From Lawsonibacter sp. (GTDB taxonomy: Bacteria > Bacillota > Clostridia > Oscillospirales > Oscillospiraceae): a DNA stretch of 50,828 nt. Position numbers and translations under genes: made by a program. The DNA lies in contig JAHHSC010000003.1 in assembly GCA_020025455.1 (NCBI GenBank), positions 1 through 50,828 of the forward strand. Reading direction: 5' to 3'. Positions 1 to 8,751 of this stretch are shown here, piece by piece. The notes under the pieces were generated by a model that saw nothing but the letters and a program-made list of their open reading frames with translations, made no database searches and was not told where the DNA came from. Numbering within the stretch: position 1 is the stretch's first letter; each line of letters opens with the position of its first letter.

Positions 1-54
1 TATAAAAAGACCAAGCGCAGCCCCATGATCCTGCCTGTGATCATGGAGGTGTAA
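1..54 (+). CDS. C-terminal end of an unidentified protein (partial)
   Basis: The first 17 codons of the window are open and end with TAA at 52-54, giving a tail that ends RSPMILPVIMEV. The gene starts upstream of the window. A strong bidirectional hairpin terminator follows 12 bases later, which fits a real gene end. The tail is too short to assign a family, and I do not recognise it. Confidence 0.5.
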   Translation, partial: YKKTKRSPMILPVIMEV

Positions 55-66
55 GCCTGAAAAAAG

Positions 67-97
67 CCGCGGACCTTGTAGGGTCCGCGGATTTTTT
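67..97. terminator. Bidirectional intrinsic terminator
   Basis: A 9-bp perfect stem (CCGCGGACC at 67-75 with GGTCCGCGG at 82-90) is followed by ATTTTTT on the + strand and has an A-run just to its left, giving a T-run on the - strand. It can end both the gene entering from the left and the LysR operon coming from the right. Confidence 0.85.
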
Positions 98-117
98 ATG
101 GTGTGCCGGGGTGGGGG

Positions 118-1053
118 TCATTCCTCCCGGAGGATCTCCTGGGCGATCTCCACGAAACGCTCGGCGAAGTGGCTCAGATACCGGTCGGGCCGGTAGCCAA
201 TGGCCAGATTGCTGAAGGTGGAGGGGTCGGTCAGCGGGAACAGATCCACGCCGCCGGCGGTTGCGGTGGTGGCGGGCATGGCGCGCAGGAACAGCTCCGG
301 GCAGATGGTGATGCCGATGCCCGCCTGGGCCATAGCCAGGGTGGTGACGGTGTTTTCCGTCTCCAGAATCAGGTTTGGCTTGAAGTAGTACCGGCTGAAA
401 TACTGATCCACGATGCTCCGGGTCCGGTTGCCGCGCTTGATGAGGATAAAGGGCATCTTCTGGAATACGCTCACATCGCCGCCGTGGGAGAACTGGCGGC
501 GTATCTCGTCTGCCTTGCCTTTGAACAGCTGGTTGGTGAACACCTTGGGCACCACCATGACCAGCTTCTGCTGGGTGAGGGGCACGGTGGCCACGTTGTC
601 GATCATAATGGGCTGGAAGCAGATGATAAGATCGACCCGGCCGTGGGATAGCTCGTCCTCCAGCTGGTTGGAGTTGCCCTCGAAGAGGGAAAATTCCACC
701 TGGGGGAACTCCTTGCGGAAGGCGGGCAGGATGTCAGGCAGCAGGGCCAAACCGCAGGTGTGGCTGACCCCCACCCGGAGCATACCCAGGTAGTTGCGGT
801 TAATGTCGCCCACCTTGGTCAGAAACTGGCTGTGCAGGTCCAGAATCTGAGTGGCAGTCTCCACCAGCAGGTTTCCCGCATAGGTGAGAGACAGCTTGGG
901 CGAGCGGTCAAAGAGCTTTACGTTCAGCTCCCGCTCCATGTTGCTGATATGGTTGGAAAGGGACTGCTGAGAGATGTAGAGTCGCTCGGCGGCGCGGGTG
1001 ATGTTCAATTCCTCCGCTACCATCAGAAAATATTTCAGATGCTGAAAATTCAA
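118..1053 (-). CDS. LysR-family transcriptional regulator
   Basis: A 311-aa LysR-type regulator. Residues about 1-60 form the winged helix-turn-helix (recognition region around ITRAAERLYISQQSLSNHIS); the rest is the periplasmic-binding-protein-like effector domain, starting near LRVGVSHTCGLALLPDILP. The start is a TTG (1053-1051) that overlaps the stop codon of the upstream methyltransferase as TTGA, and an AAGGAGG lies 6 bases ahead, so the two genes are translationally coupled. LysR proteins usually control their own operon or a neighbour; here the candidate target is the promoter at 1779-1807. The effector is unknown. Confidence 0.88.
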   Translation of the reverse strand: MNFQHLKYFLMVAEELNITRAAERLYISQQSLSNHISNMERELNVKLFDRSPKLSLTYAGNLLVETATQILDLHSQFLTKVGDINRNYLGMLRVGVSHTCGLALLPDILPAFRKEFPQVEFSLFEGNSNQLEDELSHGRVDLIICFQPIMIDNVATVPLTQQKLVMVVPKVFTNQLFKGKADEIRRQFSHGGDVSVFQKMPFILIKRGNRTRSIVDQYFSRYYFKPNLILETENTVTTLAMAQAGIGITICPELFLRAMPATTATAGGVDLFPLTDPSTFSNLAIGYRPDRYLSHFAERFVEIAQEILREE

Positions 1054-1688
1054 AGGGGACCTCCTTCGTTTTGCGCAGCGATGAACAGATTGGGGGGCGC
1101 TGGGAACAGGTTCTCCGTCTCCAGCACGGTGAAGCCCGCATTGGCCACCATCTGCTCCAGCTGTCTCATTTTATAAAACCCCACAAAAGGCATTTTTCCG
1201 GTGTGGTATTTGATAAACTTGCGCAGCGCCTCCCTGGTGAACCCCTCGCCCAGGCAGTCTGTGGCGGAGAGAAACAGCCCGCCGGGCTTTAAAAGCCGCT
1301 TGAGGCGCGCCATTACCGGGTGGAAGTCGTCCAGGTAGTGGAGCAGGTTGAAGGCGGTGACCGCGTCGAAGGAGCCCTCCTCCAGACAGGGGTCGAAAAT
1401 GCCGGTCTGGGTGATGCGGACATTGTCAAGCGCCAGCTCGGCTGCCTTGTTCTGGGCGCGGCGGACCATTTCAATGGAGGGATCAATGCCGCGGACAAAG
1501 GAGACGTGGGGCGCGATCTGCACCGTGGTCAGGCCGGTGCCGCAGGCGTAGTCCAGCACCCGGTCCCCCGGCTTCAGGTACTTCAGAGAGAGCTCCACCG
1601 TTCTGGTGTAGGCATCCTGATACTGCGTGGCGATCTGCTCGTCAAAGCGCTGGGACCGCTTGTCCCAGTATTGTTCGCGTGTAGTCAT
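1050..1688 (-). CDS. Class I SAM-dependent methyltransferase
   Basis: A 212-aa protein with the SAM-binding motif I VLDYACGTG at residues 44-52 and a motif II/III region FDAVTAFNLLHYLDDF, typical of the ubiE/Methyltransf_11-25 group. I chose the ATG at 1688 (MTTREQYWDK), preceded by GGGAGG about 10 bases upstream; an open frame extends further but has no better ribosome site. It is the first gene of a two-gene operon with the LysR regulator. The substrate cannot be read from sequence; small metabolites or quinone-like acceptors are typical of the group. Confidence 0.85.
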   Translation of the reverse strand: MTTREQYWDKRSQRFDEQIATQYQDAYTRTVELSLKYLKPGDRVLDYACGTGLTTVQIAPHVSFVRGIDPSIEMVRRAQNKAAELALDNVRITQTGIFDPCLEEGSFDAVTAFNLLHYLDDFHPVMARLKRLLKPGGLFLSATDCLGEGFTREALRKFIKYHTGKMPFVGFYKMRQLEQMVANAGFTVLETENLFPAPPNLFIAAQNEGGPL

Positions 1689-1778
1689 AGTCAGCCGGTT
1701 CCTCCCTTTCATCGGCGATGATTTTGGCATAAAAGTGGTCAAAAAGCCTGTTTTTTAGGGGAATAAAGAATTTTAATT

Positions 1779-1807
1779 ATTATACCACAACCATTTGGCT
1801 GTGGCAA
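1779..1807 (-). promoter_or_regulatory. Promoter of methyltransferase-lysR operon with embedded inverted repeat
   Basis: Reading leftward: TTGCCA (1807-1802), 17 bases, TATAAT (1784-1779). The spacer contains an inverted repeat, CCACAACCA (1785-1793) and TGGCTGTGG (1796-1804), 8 of 9 positions matched. Its place between -35 and -10 makes it a good candidate operator, plausibly for the LysR protein of this operon (inference). Confidence 0.6.
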
Positions 1808-1949
1808 CCCTCGACAAAAACGTGCTGTTCGGAACGGGGGAAATGTGGCATAATACAAAATATAGAATATCCTGCACTGCATTTTGCCTGTTTTTTTATA
1901 AAAACCTGATCGCAACAGGAAACAACGAATTTTTGGAGGTTTGATTAAG

Positions 1950-2885
1950 ATGAAAGCACTTATCATCGATGTCGTCCACAGCGCCATTGCCGAGGAACTT
2001 GGCAAGTACATGGAGGTTGACACCAAGCTGCTGCCTACCTCTGAGGAACTGGCTGAGCTGATCGGCGACTACGAGGTCCTGATCATGCGCGTTGACCCCA
2101 AGATCACCAAGGATGTCATCGACGCGGCCAAGAAGCTGAAGGTCATCGGTGTTTGCTCCGTGGGTCTGAACCACATCGATATGGAGGCCGCCAAGGCTGC
2201 CGGCATCCAGGTCTTCAACGCGCCCGGTCTGAACGGCAACGCCGTGGCCGAGCTGACCCTGTGCAAGATGCTGGAGATGTCCCGCCACACCATCCCCGCC
2301 TGCCACGATGTCAAGGACAACAAGCAGTGGGACAAGTACAAGTTCGTTGGCCGTGAGCTGCGCGGCAAGACCCTGGGCGTTCTGGGCTTCGGCCGCATCG
2401 GCCAGCGCGTGGGCGAGCTGGCCCGCGTGTTCAAGATGGACGTGGTCGCTTACGACCCCTACCTGCCCGCCGAGGTCTTTGAGCAGCAGCACGCCAAGAG
2501 CCTGAGCATCGACGAGGTGCTGAAGGTCTCCGACTACGTGACCATCCACATGCCTCTGAACGACGAGACCCGCAACCTGTTCAACGCCAAGTCCATCGCT
2601 GAGATGAAGGACGACGCGATCGTTCTGAACATGGCCCGCGGCGGCATCGTCAACGAGAAGGATATGTACGAGGCTCTGAAGTCCGGCAAGATCGGCGGCT
2701 ATGCCACCGACGTTATGGAGAACGAGCTGGGCGGCCTGACTGAGGGCGCCGGGTTCGACTCCCCCCTGTTCGAGTGCGACAACTTCATCGTCACGCCCCA
2801 CCTGGGCGCGCAGACCGTCGATGCCTCCTACGACATCGGCCAGCACATCATCGGCAAGGTCAAGGAGGCCCTGGAGCTGAAGTAA
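1950..2885 (+). CDS. NAD-dependent D-2-hydroxyacid dehydrogenase (PGDH-like)
   Basis: A 311-aa member of the D-isomer-specific 2-hydroxyacid dehydrogenase family. The NAD-binding Rossmann loop GFGRIGQRV lies at residues 146-154; the catalytic triad appears as Arg230 (NMARGG), Glu257 (DVMENE) and His284 (TPHLG). There is no ACT regulatory domain, so it is shorter than long-form SerA. The ATG at 1950 has TTGGAGGT nine bases upstream; an in-frame TTG at 1941 overlaps that site and is less likely. It may be a 3-phosphoglycerate, glyoxylate/hydroxypyruvate or D-lactate type enzyme; neighbours do not decide. A strong terminator follows at once, so it is probably monocistronic. Confidence 0.85.
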   Translation: MKALIIDVVHSAIAEELGKYMEVDTKLLPTSEELAELIGDYEVLIMRVDPKITKDVIDAAKKLKVIGVCSVGLNHIDMEAAKAAGIQVFNAPGLNGNAVAELTLCKMLEMSRHTIPACHDVKDNKQWDKYKFVGRELRGKTLGVLGFGRIGQRVGELARVFKMDVVAYDPYLPAEVFEQQHAKSLSIDEVLKVSDYVTIHMPLNDETRNLFNAKSIAEMKDDAIVLNMARGGIVNEKDMYEALKSGKIGGYATDVMENELGGLTEGAGFDSPLFECDNFIVTPHLGAQTVDASYDIGQHIIGKVKEALELK

Positions 2886-2912
2886 GCTCTGCGGTTTCGT
2901 ACTAAACGTGAA

Positions 2913-2950
2913 AAGATCCACCGTCTTATTTGAGACGGTGGATCTTTTTT
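2913..2950. terminator. Bidirectional intrinsic terminator between convergent genes
   Basis: A 14-bp perfect stem (2913-2926 with 2933-2946) and 6-nt loop is followed by a T-run to 2950; the left flank is A-rich. It separates the dehydrogenase from the convergent histidine kinase gene. Confidence 0.9.
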
Positions 2951-2956
2951 CTTCGG

Positions 2957-4696
2957 TCAGCTGGCTGGAAGGGTGAGGGTGAATTTCACGCCGTTTTCCA
3001 CGTTCGCCACGGTGCAGGTCCCGCCGTGGGCCGCTGCCGCCGCCTTTACGATGGCCAGCCCAAGGCCGGTGCCGCCCAGGTCACGGGACCGGGCCTTGTC
3101 CACCCGGTAGAAGGGCTCGAAGAGGTGGGGCAGGTGTTCCTCCGGGATGGGAGGGCCGTCATTATAGACGGTGAGACGGGCGGTGTTTTCCTCCTGCACC
3201 AGAGCGACCTCCACCCTGCCGCCCTCGGAGCCATAGCGCAGGGCGTTGGAGGCCAGGTTATCCACCGCCGACTTGATGCGGGCGGGGTCACAGCTGAGCC
3301 ACACTTCAGAAAGATCCAGGGAGAGGGTCATGCCCTTCCGCTCCATCGGAAGGGTGAGAGGCGCAAAGACCGACCGGATCAGGGCGGAGAGGTCGAGGTA
3401 CTCCATATCCAGAGGGACACCGTTCTCCAGCCGGGACAGCTCCAGCAAACTGGAGATCAGCTGGGCCATGGAGTCGGTCTCGTCCAGGACCACGTCCAGA
3501 TACTGGTCCCGCTTGGCGGGGTCAATGTCCTCCCGCAGAGCCTCGGCGTGGGTGCGGAGGACGGCCAGGGGGGTTTTCAGCTCGTGGGCGGCGGCGCGGG
3601 TGAAGTCCCGCTCCCGGCGGAGCTGCTCCTCCATCCGCTCGTGGGAGCGGTTGATGGCCCGAGCCAGAGTGTTCAGCTCAGAAACCGGGTTCTGTTCCTC
3701 ACAATGCCCCGTATCGGTCTGGCGGCACAGGGCCTCCACCGGCTCGTTGACCTTTGCGGACAGGATATGGGCCAGAAGGAACAGGGCGGCCAGGGTCAGC
3801 AGGAACGTACCCAGATAGACGAAGCGCAGCTGCCGGAAGGCGAGGGCGTCCACGTCGCAGGCCATGGCGGTATCAAAGGTGATGTTCACATCGCGGCTGA
3901 GTTTGGATTGGGCCTCCCGGAACCGCTCCAGCCGCTTTTCCAGACCGGGCAGCCAGTCTTGAAACCCGGTTTTGGAGTTCCAGACGGGCAGGAGAACGGT
4001 GGCCAGACGCAGAAATTTGAAATCCATGGTGACCGGAGCGGCGCTGCGGTGGCCCGTTTCGGTGACCAATTCCACGGTCCCGTCTGGGTGGACCAACTCC
4101 AGTCTGTCTACGATGAGGACCTGGCCGGGGCACACCTCGCCGGTGATCCGGGCGAAGGTGCCGTCCCAGGGCTGCTTCTGGCTGTCCTGGGGGCTTCCGG
4201 TGGGACGCAGGCTGTAATTGCCGGAGCCGGACCTGGAGGCGCCTGGGGCCTGGGCGATCCACCGGGCCAGGGCCAGCTGGCCCTCATCGTCCAGGCCGGT
4301 GTCAAAGTCCAGGTGCCAGCGGTCACCCTGGTCCACTCCGGCCTGGTGGGCGTAGCCGGTGGTGATCTGGCTTTCCATCACGATCTCCCCGTTCTCCCGG
4401 ATGACCCAGGCAAAGCCGCCGTCCACCTCCCAAAGGGGGGAGGCGTTCAGGTTATAAGTCATGAGGGCCTCTGCCCACGCCTGGGCGTCTGGGCGGTCGG
4501 AGTGCCGGTTCTTCTCATAGAAGGACATCTGCTCCTCCACCCGATAGAGGAATCCAGCTTTGCCCTGCTGGGCTGTTGCCTCCAGTGTCCGGCGGGTAGA
4601 GCCGGTGAGCAGTACCATGGAGCCTGCCCACAGCAGGAGAAAAACCACCAGCAGGGGGATCACCATATGGAAGCGCAGCTTTCGTACCTTGCTCAT
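2957..4696 (-). CDS. Two-component sensor histidine kinase
   Basis: A 579-aa membrane kinase. TM1 at about residues 10-31, an extracytoplasmic sensor of about 255 residues, TM2 at about 292-313, then a linker/HAMP-like stretch. The phosphoacceptor is His371 (HELKTPLAVL), followed by the N box (DNLASNALRYG) and G boxes (GGTGLGLAIVKAA). The ATG at 4696 lies one base after the response regulator stop, and its GGAGGGG ribosome site is inside the end of that gene, so the pair is coupled. The sensor domain matches no ligand-binding fold I recognise; the signal is unknown. Confidence 0.93.
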   Translation of the reverse strand: MSKVRKLRFHMVIPLLVVFLLLWAGSMVLLTGSTRRTLEATAQQGKAGFLYRVEEQMSFYEKNRHSDRPDAQAWAEALMTYNLNASPLWEVDGGFAWVIRENGEIVMESQITTGYAHQAGVDQGDRWHLDFDTGLDDEGQLALARWIAQAPGASRSGSGNYSLRPTGSPQDSQKQPWDGTFARITGEVCPGQVLIVDRLELVHPDGTVELVTETGHRSAAPVTMDFKFLRLATVLLPVWNSKTGFQDWLPGLEKRLERFREAQSKLSRDVNITFDTAMACDVDALAFRQLRFVYLGTFLLTLAALFLLAHILSAKVNEPVEALCRQTDTGHCEEQNPVSELNTLARAINRSHERMEEQLRRERDFTRAAAHELKTPLAVLRTHAEALREDIDPAKRDQYLDVVLDETDSMAQLISSLLELSRLENGVPLDMEYLDLSALIRSVFAPLTLPMERKGMTLSLDLSEVWLSCDPARIKSAVDNLASNALRYGSEGGRVEVALVQEENTARLTVYNDGPPIPEEHLPHLFEPFYRVDKARSRDLGGTGLGLAIVKAAAAAHGGTCTVANVENGVKFTLTLPAS

Positions 4697-4697
4697 A

Positions 4698-5360
4698 TTA
4701 CCCCTCCAATCGGTAACCGGCCTTATAGACCGTCTTGATCTGGCTGCCCGCCGGACCCAGAGCGGAGCGGAGAGAGCGCATCCGCACGTCCACCGCCCGG
4801 TCCTCGCCGTCGAAGTCCAGGCCCCAGACCTTGTTCAAAAGCTGTTCCCGGCTGAGCACCTGGCCCTTATTCCGCATCAGGCACTCCAGCAGGTCAAACT
4901 CCCGTGGGGACAGCTTGATCTCGGCCCCGTCCACGGTACACAGGCGGCGGCCGGGGTCCAGGGAGAGGGCACCGCAGGTGAGACAGGTGGTGTGACTGCC
5001 CCGGCTCCGGCGGATGATGGCCTGGGTCTTGGCTAATAGCACCGCCAGGGAGAAGGGCTTGGTGATGTAGTCGTCGGCCCCCAGGGCGTAGCCCCGGAGG
5101 GTGTCCTCCTCGCCGCCCAGAGCGGTGAGGAACAAAATGGGGACGCCGCTTTTCTCCCGAACGGCCCGGCATACCCCGAAGCCGTCCAGCTTGGGCATGA
5201 GAATGTCCAGCAGGATGGCGTCGTAGTCGTGGTCAGTGAGCAGGTCCAGGGCCTCCTCCCCGTCCCGTGCCAGGTCACAGGAGAGACCGTGGGCCTGAAA
5301 GTAGTCCCGAATAATGCTGCGGATGCGGGACTCATCCTCCACCACCAGAATGTTGTCCAT
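4698..5360 (-). CDS. OmpR/PhoB-type response regulator
   Basis: A 220-aa regulator: receiver domain at residues about 1-115 (acidic pocket VVEDE, phospho-Asp in DAILLDILMPKLDG, Lys in DYITKPFS) and a C-terminal winged-helix DNA-binding domain (LSPREFDLLECL, VDVRMRSLR). I chose the ATG at 5360 (MDNILVV), with AAGGGG 8 bases upstream; an ATG two codons earlier is also possible. A longer open frame reaching 5618 runs through a hairpin block and is not coding. It is the first gene of an operon with the adjacent kinase. Confidence 0.92.
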   Translation of the reverse strand: MDNILVVEDESRIRSIIRDYFQAHGLSCDLARDGEEALDLLTDHDYDAILLDILMPKLDGFGVCRAVREKSGVPILFLTALGGEEDTLRGYALGADDYITKPFSLAVLLAKTQAIIRRSRGSHTTCLTCGALSLDPGRRLCTVDGAEIKLSPREFDLLECLMRNKGQVLSREQLLNKVWGLDFDGEDRAVDVRMRSLRSALGPAGSQIKTVYKAGYRLEG

Positions 5361-5447
5361 GGTCATCGCCCCTTTTCCTTTTGTACCAACAAGATAACAA
5401 AGTCTTGTGTCGGAGTTATGTCCATGATACCATGCCCAAAGCAAAAA

Positions 5448-5706
5448 AACACCCCCAACCGCAGTCGGGGGTGTTCGAGACGGTCGAAAAAGTGACGAGC
5501 ACTTTTTCGAGTGGGTTTGCAGCCTGCCGCGCGCATGATCTGTCTGCCATTGGCAGACAGCTTCCACACTTGCAGGCTGAGACGTATGTTCTGCCATGTA
5601 CACGCCCCGGCAGAACATGATTTTAATTTTTTCGCCCCTGCGGGGGCGAAACTCTGCGAGGCTTTTTCTACAAGCTGAAACACCCCCGGCTTCGGCCGGG
5701 GGTGTT
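5448..5706. repeat. Intergenic block of nested hairpins ending in a - strand terminator
   Basis: The 363 bases between the response regulator and metG hold six inverted repeats and no gene. They are 5448-5456/5467-5475; 5484-5494/5500-5510; an outer 5520-5527/5572-5579 enclosing 5540-5549/5551-5560; 5586-5595/5609-5618; 5630-5638/5643-5651; and 5679-5690/5695-5706. The first and last share AACACCCCC arms and the 11-bp direct repeat GGGGGTGTTCG. Read leftward, the 5448-5475 hairpin is followed by seven T residues and should terminate metG transcription. The block could be a repeated extragenic element or a structured 3' UTR. Confidence 0.7.
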
Positions 5707-5729
5707 CGTATCGTCCTAATGGAGAGAAA

Positions 5730-7700
5730 TCAGCACATCTTGGCGCCGGCGGGGATCTTGTCGTCCAGCATGACCAGATTCAGCTTTTCCTCGCCGTGCT
5801 CGGTGTGGACGGCGGAGATGAGCATACCGGCGGACAGCTGGCCCATCATCTTGCGGGGGGGCAGGTTCACGATGGCCAGCAGGGTCTTGCCCACCAGCTC
5901 CTCGGGCTTATAGTACTTGGCGATGCCGGAGAGGATCTGGCGGTCCTCGCCGGTGCCGTCATCCAGAGTGAACTTGAGGAGCTTGTCGCTCTTCTTTACG
6001 TTGACGCACTCCTTGACCTTGACGGCCCGGAAGTCGGACTTGCAGAAGGTATCGAAGTCCACCTTCTCCTCGGTCTGGGGCTCCAGCTCCAGAGCGGGCA
6101 GGGCGGCCTTCTTGGACGCCTCGGCGATCTGGTCCAGAAGGGCCAGCTCCTTCTCTGCATCCACACGGGGGAACAGGTTCTCGCCGCGGACCACGGTGAC
6201 ATCGTGGGGCAGAGCGCCGTAGGCCCCTACGCTGTCCCAGCTGCGCAGGTCGGCGGCAGCGCCGATCTGGTCCAGGATCTTGGCGGCCGTGTCGGGGATG
6301 AAGGGGGTCAGCAGCACAGCAGACACACGCAGGGCCTCCAGCAGGTTGTACATGACCCGGGCCAGACGGGGGCCGTTGGCCTCCATGTCCTTGGCAAGCA
6401 CCCAGGGGGCGTTCTCGTCGATATACTTGTTGGCCCGGTCGATGACCTTGAAGATCTCGGAAAGGCCGTTCTGGAAGGCGTACTTCTCCATCTGCTCCTC
6501 GTACTTGCCGCGCAGAGCGCCGATCATCGCCACCAGCTCGGCATCCTTCTCGGCGTCCTCCGCCTGGTCAGCGGGGAGGGTGTTGTCGAAGTACTTGCCC
6601 ACCATGGACACGGTGCGGCTGACCAGGTTGCCCAGGTCGTTGGCCAGGTCCACGTTAATGGTGTTGATGAGGGACTCGTTGGAGAAGTTGCCGTCGGAGC
6701 CAAAGGGGAAGGTGCGCAGCAGGAAGAAGCGCAGCGCGTCCACGCCGAAGTGCTCAGCCAGCAGATAGGGGTCCACCACGTTGCCCTTGGACTTGGACAT
6801 CTTGCCGCCGTCCAGCAGCAGCCAGCCGTGGCCGTAGACCTTCTTGGGCAGGGGCATCTCCATGCTCATCAGCATGGCGGGCCAGATGATGGAGTGGAAG
6901 CGGACGATCTCCTTGCCCACAAAGTGGACGTCAGCGGGCCAGAACTTCTCGTAGTCGTCATACTTATCGTTGAGGAAGCCCAGGGCGGTGGTGTAGTTGA
7001 ACAGAGCGTCCACCCACACATAGACCACGTGGCCGGGGTCAAAGTCAACGGGGATGCCCCAGGAGAAGGAGGTGCGGGACACACACAGATCCTCCAGACC
7101 GGGCTTGATGAAGTTGTTCACCATCTCGTTGACGCGGGAGCGGGGCTCCAGGTAGTCGGTGTTCTCAAGCAGATCCCGGATGCGGTCGGCGTACTTGCTC
7201 AGACGGAAGAAGTAGGCCTCCTCCTCGGCATCCTGCACCTCACGGCCGCAGTCGGGGCACTTGCCGTCCACCAGCTGGCTCTCGGTCCAGAAGGACTCGC
7301 AGGGCTTGCAGTACTTTCCCTTGTAGGTGCCCTTGTAGATGTCGCCCTTTTCGTACATCTTCTTGAAGATCTTCTGCACGGCGGCAATGTGGTAGTCATC
7401 GGTGGTGCGGATGAAGCGGTCATTGGAAATGTTCATCAGCTTCCACAGATCCCGTACGCCGTGGGCGCCCTCCACGATGTTGTCCACAAACTGTTTCGGG
7501 GTGACGCCGGCCTCCTTGGCCTTGTCCTCGATTTTCTGGCCGTGCTCGTCGGTGCCGGTCAGGAACAGCACGTCACAGCCCTGGAGACGCTTGTAGCGGG
7601 CCATGGTGTCGGCCGCCACGGTGCAGTAGGTGTGGCCGATATGCAGCTTATCACTGGGGTAGTAGATGGGGGTGGTGATATAAAAACGCTTTTTTTCCAT
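5730..7700 (-). CDS. metG: Methionyl-tRNA synthetase
   Basis: A 656-aa class I aminoacyl-tRNA synthetase that charges tRNA-Met. The HIGH signature is at residues 20-23 and KMSKSKGN marks the ATP loop. The zinc-knuckle insert has two CxxC pairs (CKPC and CPDC). The C-terminal EMAP/Trbp-type tRNA-binding domain starts near DFDTFCKSDFRAVKVKE, so this is the long, dimerising form. TTGGAGG precedes the ATG. It lies 30 bases downstream of a multi-pass membrane protein gene and is probably co-transcribed with it. No T-box is visible in front of it. Confidence 0.97.
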   Translation of the reverse strand: MEKKRFYITTPIYYPSDKLHIGHTYCTVAADTMARYKRLQGCDVLFLTGTDEHGQKIEDKAKEAGVTPKQFVDNIVEGAHGVRDLWKLMNISNDRFIRTTDDYHIAAVQKIFKKMYEKGDIYKGTYKGKYCKPCESFWTESQLVDGKCPDCGREVQDAEEEAYFFRLSKYADRIRDLLENTDYLEPRSRVNEMVNNFIKPGLEDLCVSRTSFSWGIPVDFDPGHVVYVWVDALFNYTTALGFLNDKYDDYEKFWPADVHFVGKEIVRFHSIIWPAMLMSMEMPLPKKVYGHGWLLLDGGKMSKSKGNVVDPYLLAEHFGVDALRFFLLRTFPFGSDGNFSNESLINTINVDLANDLGNLVSRTVSMVGKYFDNTLPADQAEDAEKDAELVAMIGALRGKYEEQMEKYAFQNGLSEIFKVIDRANKYIDENAPWVLAKDMEANGPRLARVMYNLLEALRVSAVLLTPFIPDTAAKILDQIGAAADLRSWDSVGAYGALPHDVTVVRGENLFPRVDAEKELALLDQIAEASKKAALPALELEPQTEEKVDFDTFCKSDFRAVKVKECVNVKKSDKLLKFTLDDGTGEDRQILSGIAKYYKPEELVGKTLLAIVNLPPRKMMGQLSAGMLISAVHTEHGEEKLNLVMLDDKIPAGAKMC

Positions 7701-7730
7701 CGTGGATGTCCTCCAATATATTCATAATCG

Positions 7731-8606
7731 TTATTCTTCCGTGGGGTCCTCGTCCGTATCCTCAGCCCCAAGGGGCATTCGCTCCGGCATGGGGCGGGCC
7801 GGGCCGAAGGTGTTTCGGAGCAGGGAAGAAGCCAGTGCCAGGGCGGACAGGGCAAAGCCGGCCAGCAGCATGGCATCGGCGGGACGGGGCATATCGGCCA
7901 GGGCGGTGAAGGCCACCAGAGAGCCGCTGAGGGCGAAGAACGTGAAGCGCCGGGGGCAGGGACGTCCGAAGAGGAAGCCGGCAGCGTAGTAGTGGGCAAG
8001 GGTGAGCAGGCCGGCTGCCAGCAGGAGAAAGCCATAGCGCAGAAGCACCGGGTCCACGCCGTGAGCCAGGTGGATGGCCAGCGTCCACAGCAGGCCGGCA
8101 AAGCCGGTCAGGGAGACCAGAGAGAATAAAGCCTTTGGCATGGTCAGGCGGTAGGTGCTTTTCCCAACCAGCAGCAGGGCCAGACCGGCGGGCAGGCACA
8201 AAGCGGAACACAGCAGCCGCACCAAAGCGGGAGCCAGAGGCACAGCGCCGGGGGTGTACTGGTTCATCTGCCGCCAGAACTCCAGCTGCTGCATCCCGTC
8301 CAGCAGGCCGAGCAGACCGCCGGCCAGCAGCAGGAAGGCCGCCATGACCAGCATGGCCATGTGTCCGGGATCGGGGCTATAGAAGGCGGGGAGAAATTCG
8401 CCGGGAGCGGGGATGTTCCGCACCAGCACCAGCAGCAGGACCGCAACGGCCGCCAGCACGCCCAGCAGGGCCAGCGTGGCGGGGGCGTGGTGGGTGAAGA
8501 GCTGGGTTTCGGGGTCATAGGCCGACTTCCACTGCCACAGCCGCAGACCGAAGCCGGCGGCGCCGCCCAACAGGACCAGCAGGGGCAATTGAATATCTTT
8601 TCGCAT
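7731..8606 (-). CDS. Hypothetical multi-pass membrane protein
   Basis: A 291-aa protein with about seven to eight hydrophobic segments in hydrophobic/short-loop alternation; the N-terminus (MRKDIQLPLLVLLGGAAGFG) runs straight into the first. A short acidic tail (EDTDEDPTEE) ends the protein. No motif that I recognise. AAGGAGC sits before the ATG. It is the upstream gene of a likely two-gene unit with metG; such genes next to metG are not functionally informative on their own. Confidence 0.65.
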   Translation of the reverse strand: MRKDIQLPLLVLLGGAAGFGLRLWQWKSAYDPETQLFTHHAPATLALLGVLAAVAVLLLVLVRNIPAPGEFLPAFYSPDPGHMAMLVMAAFLLLAGGLLGLLDGMQQLEFWRQMNQYTPGAVPLAPALVRLLCSALCLPAGLALLLVGKSTYRLTMPKALFSLVSLTGFAGLLWTLAIHLAHGVDPVLLRYGFLLLAAGLLTLAHYYAAGFLFGRPCPRRFTFFALSGSLVAFTALADMPRPADAMLLAGFALSALALASSLLRNTFGPARPMPERMPLGAEDTDEDPTEE

Positions 8607-8712
8607 GATTCGCGCTCCTTAATAGAAGGAAGTAACATCCACAATCATATACCAATATGGTGGAAAAAGCAACCGGGCGGGGGCTTTTTTGAATGGGAGG
8701 CAGGAAAAAAAC

Positions 8713-8735
8713 GGGCCGGAGCAGAGCTCTGGCCC
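8713..8735 (-). terminator. Intrinsic terminator after mnmA operon
   Basis: A 10-bp stem with one G-T pair (GGGCCGGAGC with GCTCTGGCCC) is followed, reading leftward, by GTTTTTTT. It ends the mnmA and 95-aa protein transcript. Confidence 0.8.
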
Positions 8736-8751
8736 ATAAAGTGCGGGGGGA

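Noticed and set aside
5361..5618. An N-terminal extension of the response regulator
   Set aside because: It would translate the hairpin block and a terminator; receiver domains begin at MDNILVVEDE.
5796..7727. A 643-codon open frame on the + strand opposite metG
   Set aside because: Shadow of metG codon bias; low-complexity Gly/Val/Leu/His sequence.
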